NCBI RefSeq assembly: GCF_019429525.1 | Contig: NZ_JAHXZL010000004.1 | Span: 248,001 to 312,000 of the forward strand | Direction of reading: 5' to 3' | Origin: Sphingomonas folli | GTDB lineage: Bacteria; Pseudomonadota; Alphaproteobacteria; Sphingomonadales; Sphingomonadaceae | Length of the DNA: 64,000 bases | In this document: positions 1-9,894 of the stretch, piece by piece | Layout: each line of letters starts with the position of its first letter | Position numbering within the stretch: position 1 is the stretch's first letter | Notes under the pieces: model-generated | What the model was told of the DNA's origin: nothing | What the model saw: only the letters and a program-made list of their open reading frames with translations | Databases searched by the model: none | Position numbers and translations under genes: made by a program

Positions 1-1002
1 GCGCTCGCGCAGGAGCTGGAGAAACCGCGCACGATCGGCCTATTCCGCCGTCGTCGCGTACCGCCCAGGGGCGTCTATCTCTGGGGCGACGTGGGCCGCG
101 GCAAGTCGATGCTGATGGACCTGTTCTTCGCCCATGTCGCGGTGGCGAGGAAGCGCCGCGTCCACTTCGCCGAGTTCATGCTCGAGGTCCACGCGCGGAT
201 CGCGGTGGAGCGCCGCAAGGAGGAAGGCGACCCGATCCTCCCCGTCGCCGAGGCGCTCGCCGACGAGGCGCAGCTGCTCGCCTTCGACGAGATGATGGTG
301 ACCAACTCGCCCGACGCGATGATCCTCTCGCGGCTGTTCACCGCGCTGATCGAGGCGGGGGTGACCATCGTCACCACCTCCAACCGCGCCCCCACTGACC
401 TCTACAAGAACGGCCTCAACCGCGAGCATTTCCTCGGCTTCATCGCGCTGGTGGAGGAGCGGCTCGACGTGCTCGCGCTCAACGGCCCGGTCGATTATCG
501 CCGCGACCGGCTCGGCGCGCACAAGACCTGGCTCGTGCCCAACGGCGAGCAGGCCACCGCCGAGCTCTCCGCCGCTTTCTACCGCCTCACCGACTATCCT
601 CCCGAGGACCGCGACCATGTCCCCAGCGAGGAGCTGGTGGTGCAGGGCCGCACCCTCCGCGTGCCCAAGACGCTCAAGGGCGTGGCGGTGTTCGCGTTCA
701 AGAAGCTGTGCGGAGAGGCGCGCGGCGCCGCCGATTATCTTGCGATCGCGCGGCGCTATCACACCGTCATCCTCGTCGGCATCCCGGTCCTGGGCCCGGA
801 CAACCGCAACGAGGCCGCGCGCTTCGTCGCGCTGGTCGACGCACTCTACGAGCACAAGGTGAAGCTGCTCGCCGCCGCGGACGCCGAACCCGACCAGCTC
901 TACCCGCGCGGCGACGGCGCCTTCGAGTTCCGGCGCACCGCGAGCCGCCTGGAAGAGATGCGCTCCGAGAGCTACTTGAGCGAGGGACACGGGACCGGCT
1001 GA
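1..1002 (+). CDS. zapE: Cell division protein ZapE (AFG1-like ATPase), 5' truncated by window edge
   Basis: The reading frame is open from base 1, so the true start lies upstream of the window. The translation has a P-loop (GDVGRGKS, about residues 30-37 of the visible part), a Walker B-like stretch LLAFDEMMV and the sensor-like segment TIVTTSNRAP, the signature order of the ZapE/AFG1 family. ZapE is a peripheral ATPase that acts at the division ring in Proteobacteria. A start at the internal GTG (base 91) would fall inside the P-loop and is not credible. The next gene, mdh, follows on the same strand after about 125 bp. This zapE-mdh order is common in sphingomonads (from memory). Confidence 0.93.
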   Translation, partial: ALAQELEKPRTIGLFRRRRVPPRGVYLWGDVGRGKSMLMDLFFAHVAVARKRRVHFAEFMLEVHARIAVERRKEEGDPILPVAEALADEAQLLAFDEMMVTNSPDAMILSRLFTALIEAGVTIVTTSNRAPTDLYKNGLNREHFLGFIALVEERLDVLALNGPVDYRRDRLGAHKTWLVPNGEQATAELSAAFYRLTDYPPEDRDHVPSEELVVQGRTLRVPKTLKGVAVFAFKKLCGEARGAADYLAIARRYHTVILVGIPVLGPDNRNEAARFVALVDALYEHKVKLLAAADAEPDQLYPRGDGAFEFRRTASRLEEMRSESYLSEGHGTG

Positions 1003-2094
<1,092 letters not shown>

Positions 2095-2116
2095 CGAGGC
2101 ACCACAGGAACACACC

Positions 2117-2147
2117 ACCCCGGCGAACGCCGGGGTCCAGTTGGGAA
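2117..2147 (+). repeat. Palindromic repeat, family A, left flank of GIY-YIG gene
   Basis: Contains ACCCCGGCGAACGCCGGGGT (2117-2136), a hairpin with 9-bp perfect arms and an AA loop, followed by the conserved tail CCAGTTGGGAA. The reverse complement of the whole unit occurs at 2457-2486 on the other side of the small gene. There is no T-tract, so this is not a classic rho-independent terminator, although it could weaken read-through from mdh. The family recurs around 10.3, 50.7 and 52.5 kb. Confidence 0.85.
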
Positions 2148-2157
2148 AGCCCCGGCG

Positions 2158-2451
2158 ATGGGCGCGGCCTTCGTCTACATGATGGCCAACCGCCGCAACG
2201 GGACGATCTACCTGGGCTCGACGACCGATCTGGTGCGACGCGCGTGGGAGCATCGCGAGGGTGTCGTCGAGGGGTTCACGAGGACGTACCGTTGTCATCT
2301 GCTCGTCTGGTACGAAGTGCATGACAGCTGGGAAGCGGCACGGCAGCGCGAGCTGCAGATGAAGGAGTGGAGGCGGAGCTGGAAGCTGCAGGAGATCGAA
2401 GGGCTCAATCCCGCATGGGACGACCTGTACGATCGGATCGCGCTACCATGA
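2158..2451 (+). CDS. GIY-YIG nuclease superfamily small protein (UPF0213/YhbQ-like), repeat-flanked
   Basis: A 97-residue protein with a compact GIY-YIG domain. FVYMMANRRNGTIYLGST supplies the two aromatic beta-strand motifs (VYM and YLG), RRAWEHR the conserved Arg/His helix, and ARQRELQMKEW the helix with the probable metal-binding Glu. Members of this superfamily are Mg-dependent nicking or cleaving nucleases, but the function of stand-alone short members is poorly known. The ATG at 2158 lies 10 bp after one family-A palindrome and the stop lies 5 bp before its inverted partner. The gene therefore fills the gap between the two halves of a repeat pair and splits mdh from sucD. It looks like a mobile unit rather than part of the TCA operon. 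A related, frameshifted copy lies at 7889-8168. Confidence 0.85.
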   Translation: MGAAFVYMMANRRNGTIYLGSTTDLVRRAWEHREGVVEGFTRTYRCHLLVWYEVHDSWEAARQRELQMKEWRRSWKLQEIEGLNPAWDDLYDRIALP

Positions 2452-2456
2452 CCGCC

Positions 2457-2486
2457 TTCCCAACTGGACCCCGGCGTTCGCCGGGG
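2457..2486 (-). repeat. Palindromic repeat, family A, right flank of GIY-YIG gene (inverted)
   Basis: Reads TTCCCAACTGGACCCCGGCG followed by TTCGCCGGGG on the plus strand. This is the reverse complement of the unit at 2117-2147. Hairpin arms CCCCGGCG/CGCCGGGG enclose TT. It starts 5 bp after the GIY-YIG stop and ends 19 bp before the sucD start. Confidence 0.85.
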
Positions 2487-2505
2487 CGGTAAGGACGGAA
2501 CGCGA

Positions 2506-3396
2506 ATGAGCATCCTCGTCGACAAGAACACCAAGGTCATCACCCAGGGGATGACCGGCAAGACCGGCACCTTCCACACCAGGGCGGCGCTGGACTATGG
2601 CACCCAGATGGTCGGCGGCGTGACGCCCGGCAAGGGCGGCACCACGCACGAGGAGCTCGGCCTGCCGAACTTCGACACGGTCGCGGAGGCGGTGGCCCAG
2701 ACCGGCGCCACCGCGTCGGTGATCTACGTGCCGCCGCCCTTCGCCGCGGACTCGATCCTCGAGGCGATCGACGCCGAGGTGCCGCTGATCGTCGCGATCA
2801 CCGAGGGCATCCCGGTGCTCGACATGGTCCGCGTCAAGCGCGCGCTGTCGGGCAGCAAGTCGCGGCTGATCGGCCCGAACTGCCCCGGCGTGCTGACCCC
2901 GGGCGAGTGCAAGATCGGCATCATGCCGGGCAACATCTTCAAGAAGGGCTCGGTCGGCGTCGTGTCGCGCTCGGGCACGCTGACCTATGAGGCGGTGTTC
3001 CAGACCTCGAACGCCGGCCTCGGCCAGACCACCGCGGTGGGCATCGGCGGCGATCCCGTCAACGGTACCAACTTCATCGACGTGCTCGAGCTGTTCCTCG
3101 CAGACGAGGCGACCCAGTCGATCATCATGATCGGCGAGATCGGCGGCTCGGCCGAGGAGGAGGCGGCGCAGTTCCTCCAGGACGAGGCCAAGCGCGGCCG
3201 CAGCAAGCCGATGGCGGGCTTCATCGCCGGGCGCACCGCGCCCCCCGGGCGCCGCATGGGCCACGCCGGCGCGATCGTCTCCGGCGGCCAGGGCGGCGCC
3301 GAGGACAAGATCGCGGCGATGGAGGCGGCCGGCATCAAGGTCGCGGCGAGCCCCAGCGAGCTGGGCTCGACGCTGCTGAGCGTGCTGAACAAGTAA
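2506..3396 (+). CDS. sucD: Succinate--CoA ligase (ADP-forming) subunit alpha
   Basis: Alpha subunit of succinyl-CoA synthetase, which makes succinate, CoA and ATP/GTP from succinyl-CoA. The 296-residue product begins [23 protein letters not shown], with the usual CoA-binding N-terminal fold. It has the [21 protein letters not shown] block and the phosphorylated His (about H253) in [11 protein letters not shown]. Length is typical. The partner sucC is not in the window. sucA follows 85 bp downstream on the same strand. Confidence 0.97.
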   Translation: MSILVDKNTKVITQGMTGKTGTFHTRAALDYGTQMVGGVTPGKGGTTHEELGLPNFDTVAEAVAQTGATASVIYVPPPFAADSILEAIDAEVPLIVAITEGIPVLDMVRVKRALSGSKSRLIGPNCPGVLTPGECKIGIMPGNIFKKGSVGVVSRSGTLTYEAVFQTSNAGLGQTTAVGIGGDPVNGTNFIDVLELFLADEATQSIIMIGEIGGSAEEEAAQFLQDEAKRGRSKPMAGFIAGRTAPPGRRMGHAGAIVSGGQGGAEDKIAAMEAAGIKVAASPSELGSTLLSVLNK

Positions 3397-3481
3397 GCGA
3401 CCCGGCCGTTGCCTCGGTGAGCACCGGGGCGGCGCGCCGCATGATCCCGGCGCGGGCCGGAGCGACGAAGGTAGGAGCGTC

Positions 3482-6454
3482 ATGGGCTACGAAGGCCAGG
3501 ATTTCAGCGACATCGCCGGGAACGTCAGCCCGGCGTTCATCGACGCGCTCTACGCCCGCTTCAAGGAATCGCCCGACTCGGTCGAGACCGGCTGGCGCGG
3601 CTTCTTCGAGGGGCTGGAGGGATCGATGAACGCGCCCTCGTGGCAGAGCAAGCGCTGGCCGCTCACCACCACCGACGACCTCACCGCCGGGCTCGACCCG
3701 ACGCAGATGGAGCCGGCGCCCAAGCCCGCCAAGGGTGGCAAGCCTGCCCCCGCCGCGGCGGCGGCCCCTGCCCCGTCGCAGGACGCGATCGTCAAGGCGG
3801 CGGCGGACTCGATCCGCGCGCAGCTGCTGATCCGCACCTATCGCGTGCGCGGCCATCTCGCCGCCAACCTCGACCCGCTCGGCCTGTCCTCGGCGCGCGA
3901 GCTGCCCGCCGACCTCAAGACCGATTATCACGGCTTCTCCGACGCCGACATCGACCGCCCGGTCTATCTCGGCGGCTCGCTCGGGCTGCAATGGGCGTCG
4001 ATCCGCGAGGTGGTCGACACGCTGCGCGCCAATTACTGCGGCAGCGTCGGCCTCGAGTATATGCACATCGCCGACGTCGAGGAGCGCAAGTTCCTCCAGG
4101 AGCGGATGGAGGGCAAGGACAAGCAGGTCGAGTTCACCACCGCCGGCAAGAAGGCGATCCTCGCCAAGGTGATCGAGGCGGAGCAGTGGGAGAAGTTCCT
4201 CGGCCGCAAATATGTCGGCACGAAGCGCTTCGGGCTCGACGGCGGCGAGAGCATGATCCCCGCGCTCGAGAGCGTGATCAAGTACGGCGGCGCCGCGGGC
4301 GTCAACGAGATCGTGTTCGGGATGGCGCACCGCGGGCGGCTCAACGTGCTCGCCAACGTGATGGCCAAGCCGCTGCGCGTGATCTTCCACGAGTTCGCGG
4401 GCGGCTCGGCGCACCCCGACGACATCGGCGGCTCGGGTGACGTCAAATATCACCTCGGCACCTCGACCGACCGCGAGTTCGACGGGCACCACGTCCATAT
4501 GTCGCTGGTCGCCAACCCGTCGCACCTCGAGGCGGCGGACCCGGTGGTGCTCGGCAAGATCCGCGCGATCCAGACGATCGCCAAGGACCTCGACACGCAC
4601 GCGCGCTCGCTGCCCGTGCTGATCCACGGCGACGCCGCCTTCGCGGGCCAGGGCATCGTGTGGGAGTGTTTCGGCTTCTCGGGCATCCGCGGCTACAACA
4701 CCGGCGGCTGCGTCCATTTCGTCATCAACAACCAGATCGGCTTCACGACGAGCCCGCAGTTCGCGCGCTCGTCGCCCTATCCGTCGGACGTCGCCAAGGG
4801 CGTCCAGGCGCCGATCTTCCATGTCAACGGCGACGATCCCGAGGCGGTCACCTTCGCGACCAAGATCGCGATGGAATATCGCCAGAAATTCCACCGCGAC
4901 GTCGTGATCGACATGTGGTGCTACCGCCGCTTCGGTCACAACGAGGGCGACGAGCCCGGCTTCACCCAGCCGCTGATGTACAAGGCGATCCGCAGCCACC
5001 CGCCGGTCAGCGAGATCTACGGCAAGCGGCTGATCGCGGAGGGCGTGGTCGACCAGGCGTTCATCGACGACAATGTCGGCCAGTTCACCGCCCTGCTCGA
5101 GGGTGAGTTCGAGGCGGGCGCGGCCTACAAGCCCAATAAGGCGGACTGGTTCGCGGGCCGCTGGTCGGGGCTGCACGCGCCCGCCGACGCGGAGAGTTCG
5201 CGCCGCAGCGTCGACACCGGGATCGAGCAGAAACTGTTCGACTCGATCGGCCGCACGCTGACGACCGTCCCCGACAGTATCGCGATCCACAAGACGCTCG
5301 CGCGCGTGCTCGATGCCAAGCGCCAGATGTTCACCACCGGCGAGAATTTCGACTGGGCGACGGGCGAGGCGCTGGCGTTCGGCTCGCTGCTCCACGAGGG
5401 CTATGGCGTCCGCCTGTCGGGCCAGGACTCGGGTCGCGGCACCTTCTCGCAGCGCCACGCGGTGTGGGTCGACCAGAACGACGAGCATAAATACGTGCCG
5501 CTGTGGACGGTGCCCCACGGCAGCTTCGAGGTGCTCGACAGCCCGCTCTCTGAGTACGGTGTGCTCGGCTTCGAATACGGCTACGCGCTCGCCGATCCCA
5601 AGACCTTGGTGCTGTGGGAGGCGCAGTTCGGCGACTTCGTCAACGGCGCGCAGATCATGATCGACCAGTTCATCGCCGCGGGCGAGGCCAAGTGGCTGCG
5701 CGCCAACGGCCTGGTGATGCTGCTGCCGCACGGCTACGAGGGCCAGGGCCCCGAGCACAGCTCGGCGCGCCCCGAGCGCTTCCTCCAGCTGTGCGCGGGC
5801 GACAACATCCAGGTCGCCAACTGCACCACGCCGGCGAACTATTACCACCTGCTGCGCCGGCAGATGCACCGCAACTTCCGCAAGCCGCTGATCGTGTTCA
5901 CGCCCAAGTCGCTGCTGCGGCACAAGCTGGCGGTCAGCAGCGCGGCGGACTTCGTCGGCGACACGCACTTCCGCCGCATCCTGTCGGACACCAACGGCGC
6001 CCCCGACGCCGGGACCAAGCGGCTCGTGCTGTGCACCGGCAAGCTGGCCTACGACCTGATCGAGGCGCGCGACGCGGCGGGTGACACCGAGACGCAGATC
6101 GTCCGCATCGAGCAGCTCTACCCCTTCCCTTCCGACGCGCTGGCCGAGCGGCTGTCGCGCCTGACCGCGCTGGAGGAAGTGATCTGGGCGCAGGAGGAGC
6201 CGCGCAACAACGGCTATTGGTTCTTCGTCGAGCCGCTGATCGAGGAGGCGCTCGGCATGGCCCAGTCGCGCGTGGCGCGCCCGCGCTACGCCGGCCGCGC
6301 CGCCGCGGCCTCGCCCGCGACCGGTCTGATGAAGCGCCACCAGGCCGAGCAGGGCGCGCTGATCGCCGACGCGCTCGGGCACAACGTCCGCGACGAGATC
6401 CGCCGCACGCGCGAGCTCGACACCAGCAAGAAGGCGACACAGCCCTCTTCCTGA
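3482..6454 (+). CDS. sucA: 2-oxoglutarate dehydrogenase E1 component
   Basis: Thiamine-diphosphate-dependent decarboxylase that starts the 2-oxoglutarate dehydrogenase reaction. The 990-residue protein has the short N-terminal E2-binding segment ([16 protein letters not shown]), a flexible Ala/Pro linker (about residues 78-102) and the [11 protein letters not shown] motif. The TPP-binding region runs from [13 protein letters not shown] to INNQIGFTT, and the C-terminal transketolase-like domain includes [17 protein letters not shown]. Length is typical for OdhA/SucA. The ATG at 3482 is preceded by GGTAGGAG, a good ribosome site. It is followed by a hairpin and then sucB. Confidence 0.97.
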   Translation: MGYEGQDFSDIAGNVSPAFIDALYARFKESPDSVETGWRGFFEGLEGSMNAPSWQSKRWPLTTTDDLTAGLDPTQMEPAPKPAKGGKPAPAAAAAPAPSQDAIVKAAADSIRAQLLIRTYRVRGHLAANLDPLGLSSARELPADLKTDYHGFSDADIDRPVYLGGSLGLQWASIREVVDTLRANYCGSVGLEYMHIADVEERKFLQERMEGKDKQVEFTTAGKKAILAKVIEAEQWEKFLGRKYVGTKRFGLDGGESMIPALESVIKYGGAAGVNEIVFGMAHRGRLNVLANVMAKPLRVIFHEFAGGSAHPDDIGGSGDVKYHLGTSTDREFDGHHVHMSLVANPSHLEAADPVVLGKIRAIQTIAKDLDTHARSLPVLIHGDAAFAGQGIVWECFGFSGIRGYNTGGCVHFVINNQIGFTTSPQFARSSPYPSDVAKGVQAPIFHVNGDDPEAVTFATKIAMEYRQKFHRDVVIDMWCYRRFGHNEGDEPGFTQPLMYKAIRSHPPVSEIYGKRLIAEGVVDQAFIDDNVGQFTALLEGEFEAGAAYKPNKADWFAGRWSGLHAPADAESSRRSVDTGIEQKLFDSIGRTLTTVPDSIAIHKTLARVLDAKRQMFTTGENFDWATGEALAFGSLLHEGYGVRLSGQDSGRGTFSQRHAVWVDQNDEHKYVPLWTVPHGSFEVLDSPLSEYGVLGFEYGYALADPKTLVLWEAQFGDFVNGAQIMIDQFIAAGEAKWLRANGLVMLLPHGYEGQGPEHSSARPERFLQLCAGDNIQVANCTTPANYYHLLRRQMHRNFRKPLIVFTPKSLLRHKLAVSSAADFVGDTHFRRILSDTNGAPDAGTKRLVLCTGKLAYDLIEARDAAGDTETQIVRIEQLYPFPSDALAERLSRLTALEEVIWAQEEPRNNGYWFFVEPLIEEALGMAQSRVARPRYAGRAAAASPATGLMKRHQAEQGALIADALGHNVRDEIRRTRELDTSKKATQPSS

Positions 6455-6463
6455 TCCGATCCC

Positions 6464-6488
6464 GCGTCCCGGCGCCGCGCCGGGACGC
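6464..6488. other. Intercistronic hairpin between sucA and sucB
   Basis: GCGTCCCGGCG, loop CCG, then CGCCGGGACGC: an 11-bp perfect stem 10 bp after the sucA stop. There is no T-run after it. It may stabilise or attenuate the sucA-sucB message. Function is inferred only. Confidence 0.6.
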
Positions 6489-6531
6489 CTGTTTGATGCT
6501 AGACCCCGCGCTCGGGATGACGAGGTACAAG

Positions 6532-7788
6532 ATGGCAACCGAAGTTCTGGTCCCCACGCTGGGCGAGTCGATCACCGAGGCCACCGTCGGCGAGTGGCTG
6601 AAGCAGCCGGGCGAGCCGGTCGCCGCCGACGAGCCGATCGCCAGCCTCGAGACCGACAAGGTCTCGGTCGAGGTCCCCTCCCCCGTCGCGGGCGTGATGG
6701 GCCAGCATGCGGTGAAGGTGGGTGACACGGTCGAGGTGGGCGCGCTGATCGCGACGATCGAGAGCGGCGACGGCGCCGCCGCGACGCCCAAGGCCGAGGC
6801 GGCGCCCGCTGCCGCCGCCTCGCCCAGCACGCCACAGGCGGCCGCGCCGGTCGCGGGCGGTTACGGCAACCACGGCGAGGCGCCGGTGACCAGCGACTCG
6901 CCCGCCGCGCTGTCGCCCTCGGTCCGCCGCGCGGTGCTGGAACACGGGGTCGACCCGTCGACCGTCAAGGGTACGGGCAAGGACGGCCGCCTCACCAAGG
7001 AGGACGTCGCCGCCGCGGCCTCGACCAAGCCCGCCGGCGCACCGGCGCAGGAGGCGCCGGCCACCCCGTCGGTCGCCGCCTCGACCGGCCGCAAGGAAGA
7101 GCGCGTCAAGATGACGCGCCTGCGCCAGACCATCGCCAAGCGCCTCAAGGAGGCGCAGAACACCGCGGCGATGCTGACGACGTTCAACGACGTCGACATG
7201 ACCGCGGTGATCGAGGCGCGTGCCAAGTACAAGGACCTGTTCGAGAAGAAGCACGGCGTCCGGCTCGGCTTCATGGGCTTCTTCGTGAAGGCCGCGACGA
7301 TGGCGCTGAAGGACATCCCGTCGGTCAACGCCTCGATCGAGGGCGAGGAGATCGTCTACCACGATTACGCCGACATCTCGGTCGCGGTCTCGGCGCCCAA
7401 CGGGTTGGTCGTGCCGGTGATCCGCGACGCCCAGGCGCTGTCGGTGGCGGGGATCGAGAAGACCATCGGCGACTTCGGCAAGCGCGCCAAGGACGGCACG
7501 CTCAAGATGGACGAGATGCGCGGGGGTACCTTCACCATCTCGAACGGCGGCGTGTTCGGCTCGCTGATGTCGACCCCGATCATCAACCCGCCGCAGTCCG
7601 CGGTGCTCGGCCTGCACCGCATCGAGGAGCGCCCCGTGGTCCGCGACGGCCAGGTGGTGGTGCGCCCGATGATGTATCTCGCGCTGAGCTACGACCACCG
7701 CCTGATCGACGGCCGCGAGGCGGTGACCTTCCTGGTCGCGCTCAAGAACGCGATCGAGGACCCGACGCGCATCCTGATCGACCTGTGA
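6532..7788 (+). CDS. sucB: Dihydrolipoyllysine-residue succinyltransferase (2-oxoglutarate dehydrogenase E2)
   Basis: Transfers the succinyl group from E1 to CoA through a lipoyl arm and forms the core of the complex. The 418-residue product starts [20 protein letters not shown]. It has one lipoyl domain with the modified Lys in ETDKVSVEV (K43), an Ala/Pro linker and a peripheral-subunit-binding domain (about residues 122-165, [16 protein letters not shown]). The C-terminal acyltransferase domain carries [13 protein letters not shown] (catalytic His and Asp). The frame is open upstream through the sucA 3' end, and an ATG at 6496 exists. The start at 6532 matches the family N-terminus exactly. 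Confidence 0.96.
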   Translation: MATEVLVPTLGESITEATVGEWLKQPGEPVAADEPIASLETDKVSVEVPSPVAGVMGQHAVKVGDTVEVGALIATIESGDGAAATPKAEAAPAAAASPSTPQAAAPVAGGYGNHGEAPVTSDSPAALSPSVRRAVLEHGVDPSTVKGTGKDGRLTKEDVAAAASTKPAGAPAQEAPATPSVAASTGRKEERVKMTRLRQTIAKRLKEAQNTAAMLTTFNDVDMTAVIEARAKYKDLFEKKHGVRLGFMGFFVKAATMALKDIPSVNASIEGEEIVYHDYADISVAVSAPNGLVVPVIRDAQALSVAGIEKTIGDFGKRAKDGTLKMDEMRGGTFTISNGGVFGSLMSTPIINPPQSAVLGLHRIEERPVVRDGQVVVRPMMYLALSYDHRLIDGREAVTFLVALKNAIEDPTRILIDL

Positions 7789-7793
7789 GGTCG

Positions 7794-7873
7794 CTGGGTT
7801 CCTGCGTGCGCAGGAGCCCAGGGTCGCGAACGCAACGGTCGCGGCGCTGGGATCCTGCTTTCGCAGGAGCACG
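7794..7873. repeat. Palindromic repeat pair, family B, left of GIY-YIG pseudogene
   Basis: Two hairpins. The first, 7794-7821, has 13-bp arms with one G-T pair around TG, with core TTCCTGCGTGCGCAGGAG. The second, around 7853-7868, reads TCCTGC, TTTC, GCAGGA and is followed by GCACGAT. The two halves are arranged head to head with a spacer of about 25 bp. The unit begins 5 bp after the sucB stop. Confidence 0.8.
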
Positions 7874-7888
7874 ATCTACGAAGGGAGG

Positions 7889-8168
7889 GTGAAGCCCGGT
7901 CACGTCTACCTCATCGCAGGTCGTCGGAACGGCACCTTGTACCTGGGGGTGACGAGCAACCCGAGTATACCAACACCGCACCGGGCTTATCGACGGCTTC
8001 TCCGAACGATGTGGCTGCGCAGTGCTTGTCTGGTACGAGGCGCGCGACGACATACAGGATGCGCGCCAGCGTGAGCTGCGGCTGAAGAAGTGGAAACGAG
8101 CCTGGAAGCTCGACCTGATCGAGCGGTTCAATCCAGGCTGGAAGGATCTATACGAGACGCTGTTCTGA
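7889..8168 (+). pseudogene. Frameshifted GIY-YIG nuclease-like gene
   Basis: The GTG at 7889 opens a frame reading HVYLIAGRRNGTLYLGVTSN, the first half of a GIY-YIG domain. After about base 7975 this frame loses similarity. Another frame then continues as GLIDGFSERCGCAVLVWYEA, then ARQRELRLKKWKRAWKLDLI, and ends FNPGWKDLYETLF with the stop at 8166-8168. This matches the second half of the intact relative at 2158-2451. The two halves lie in different frames (start position modulo 3 is 2 and 0), so one small indel near 7970-7985 inactivated the gene unless it is a sequencing error. A purine-rich GAAGGGAGG precedes the GTG. It sits between repeat pairs at 7794-7873 and 8173-8248, separating sucB from lpdA. 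Confidence 0.85.
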
Positions 8169-8172
8169 TCGT

Positions 8173-8248
8173 GTTCCTGCGCACGCAGGAACCCAGAGCC
8201 ACAGAGGGCGCCTCGCGATAACCCCTAGGCTCCTGCGTTCGCAGGAGC
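8173..8248. repeat. Palindromic repeat pair, family B, right of GIY-YIG pseudogene
   Basis: GTTCCTGCGCACGCAGGAAC (8173-8192) and GCTCCTGCGTTCGCAGGAGC (8229-8248) each have perfect 9-bp arms with a 2-nt loop. They are head to head, joined by about 36 bp. The second hairpin ends 5 bp before the GGAG ribosome site of lpdA. Confidence 0.85.
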
Positions 8249-8264
8249 ACGATGGAGCAGAGTG

Positions 8265-9665
8265 ATGGCTGACGAACAGCAGTACGACTATGACGTCCTC
8301 GTGATCGGTGCCGGGCCGGGTGGCTATGTCGCCGCGATCCGCGCCGCGCAGCTCGGCCTCCGCACCGCCTGTGCCGAGAGCCGCGAGACGCTGGGCGGCA
8401 CCTGCCTCAACGTCGGCTGCATCCCCTCCAAGGCGATGCTCCACGCCTCCGAGCTGTACGACCATGCCGCCAACGGCGCGATGGCCAAGCTGGGCATCAG
8501 GACCCAGGTCGAGCTCGACCTGGAGACCATGCACGCGCAGCGCCGCGACGCGGTGAAGCAACTCACCGGCGGGATCGAGTTCCTGTTCAAGAAGAACAAG
8601 GTGACCTGGCTCAAGGGCCGCGCCGCCTTCCAGGACGCGCACAGCGTGACCGTCGGCGACCAGCGCGTCACCGCGAAGAACATCGTGATCGCGACCGGCT
8701 CCTCGGTCACCGCGCTGCCTGGCGTGACGATCGACCAGCAGGTGGTGGTCGACTCGACCGGCGCGCTCGAGCTGCCGCGCGTGCCCGAGCATATGGTGGT
8801 GATCGGCGGCGGCGTGATCGGACTCGAGCTCGGCTCGGTGTGGCGCCGCCTCGGCGCCAAGGTGACCTGCGTCGAGTTCCTCGACCAGATCCTGCCCGGG
8901 TTCGACGGCGACATCCGCAAGGAGTCGAACAAGATCTTCAAGAAGCAGGGGATCGAGTTCAAGCTCTCGACGAAGGTGACGAACGTCGCGGTCGAGGGTG
9001 GCAGGGCGGTGCTGACGCTCGAGCCCGCGCAGGGCGGCGAGGCGACGACGCTCGAGGCCGACTGCGTGCTGGTGTCGATCGGGCGCCGCGCCAACACCGA
9101 GGGGCTCAACCTCGAGGCCGCCGGGCTCGCCACCAACCAGCGCGGCCAGGTCGAGATCGATCACGACTTCCGCACCAAGATGGACGGGATCTGGGCGATC
9201 GGCGACGTCGTGCCCGGCCCGATGCTCGCGCACAAGGCCGAGGACGAGGGCATCGCGGTGGCGGAGAACATCGCCGGGCGGCACGGCATCGTGAACCACG
9301 ACGTGATCCCCTCGGTGGTCTACACCTGGCCCGAGATCGCGGGCGTCGGCCTCACCGAGGAGGCCGCGCGCGAGCGGGGCGAGGTGAAGGTCGGCAAGTT
9401 CCCGATGCTCGCCAACAGCCGCGCCAAGACCAACCATGAGCCGGACGGCTTCGTGAAGGTGATCGCCGACGCCACGACCGACCGCGTGCTCGGCGTGTGG
9501 TGCATCGCCAGCGTCGGCGGCACGATGATCGCGCAGGCGGCGCAGGCGATGGAGTTCGGCGCCACCAGCGAGGACATCGCCTACACCTGCCACGCCCACC
9601 CGACCCACTCGGAGGCGATCAAGGAGGCCGCGATGGCGGTCACCGGCAAGCCGATCCACGCCTGA
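8265..9665 (+). CDS. lpdA: Dihydrolipoyl dehydrogenase (E3)
   Basis: Flavoprotein that reoxidises dihydrolipoamide with NAD+, the E3 component of 2-oxoglutarate dehydrogenase. The 466-residue product has an FAD-binding GAGPGGYVAAIRAAQ and the redox disulfide in GGTCLNVGCIPSK (about C47/C52). The NAD-binding motif is VIGGGVIGLELGSVW, and the C-terminal active-site His/Glu lie in HAHPTHSEA. The ATG at 8265 is preferred over the GTG at 8262 because GGAG at 8254-8257 is then correctly spaced. It follows sucB but is separated from it by the repeat and pseudogene insertion. Confidence 0.97.
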   Translation: MADEQQYDYDVLVIGAGPGGYVAAIRAAQLGLRTACAESRETLGGTCLNVGCIPSKAMLHASELYDHAANGAMAKLGIRTQVELDLETMHAQRRDAVKQLTGGIEFLFKKNKVTWLKGRAAFQDAHSVTVGDQRVTAKNIVIATGSSVTALPGVTIDQQVVVDSTGALELPRVPEHMVVIGGGVIGLELGSVWRRLGAKVTCVEFLDQILPGFDGDIRKESNKIFKKQGIEFKLSTKVTNVAVEGGRAVLTLEPAQGGEATTLEADCVLVSIGRRANTEGLNLEAAGLATNQRGQVEIDHDFRTKMDGIWAIGDVVPGPMLAHKAEDEGIAVAENIAGRHGIVNHDVIPSVVYTWPEIAGVGLTEEAARERGEVKVGKFPMLANSRAKTNHEPDGFVKVIADATTDRVLGVWCIASVGGTMIAQAAQAMEFGATSEDIAYTCHAHPTHSEAIKEAAMAVTGKPIHA

Positions 9666-9677
9666 GGAGAGCGAGTG

Positions 9678-9884
9678 ATGAAGCTGAGCGCGCGCAACCA
9701 GATCAGCGGCACGATCGCCGCGATCACGCCCGGTGCGGTCAACGGCACGGTCAAGGTCGACATCGGCGGCGGCAATCTGGTCACCTCCTCGATCACCGAG
9801 GAAGCGATCGCCGAGCTCGCACTGGCGGTCGGCGACCGCGTCACCGTCGTGGTGAAGGCGAGCGACGTCCTGATCGGCAAGTGA
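9678..9884 (+). CDS. Mop/TOBE-domain molybdate-binding protein (molbindin-like)
   Basis: A 68-residue single Mop (TOBE) domain: KLSARNQISGTIAAITPGAV, then NGTVKVDIGGGN, then SSITEEAIAELALAVGDRV and VVKASDVLIGK. Single-domain molbindins assemble into oligomers that bind molybdate or tungstate in the cytoplasm and are thought to store or buffer the oxyanion. The ATG at 9678 follows GAGGAGAG. The gene starts 12 bp after lpdA, so it may share that transcript. A molybdenum hydroxylase operon begins 2 kb downstream, which gives the protein a plausible client. Function rests on the fold; nothing shows which metal it binds. Confidence 0.88.
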   Translation: MKLSARNQISGTIAAITPGAVNGTVKVDIGGGNLVTSSITEEAIAELALAVGDRVTVVVKASDVLIGK

Positions 9885-9894
9885 CCGCCGCGGC

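Noticed and set aside
2117..2136. Family A hairpin as a rho-independent terminator for mdh
   Set aside because: Strong stem but no T-tract, and the same unit occurs inside coding genes and on both strands, so it is better described as a mobile or REP-like repeat.
3335..6538. Very long antisense open frame over sucA
   Set aside because: It mirrors the real gene in a GC-rich genome, has Arg/Ala/His/Asp-rich composition and no domain. Similar shadows lie over the molybdenum hydroxylase genes (13085-16549 minus) and the three-domain gene (55872-59282 plus).
7889..8074. Short 61-residue frame as an intact gene
   Set aside because: Only its first half resembles a GIY-YIG domain; the rest continues in another frame, so it is a frameshifted pseudogene.
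7794..8252. CRISPR-like array near sucB-lpdA
   Set aside because: Repeats are inverted pairs with variable spacing and a pseudogene between them, not regularly spaced direct repeats, and no cas genes are present.
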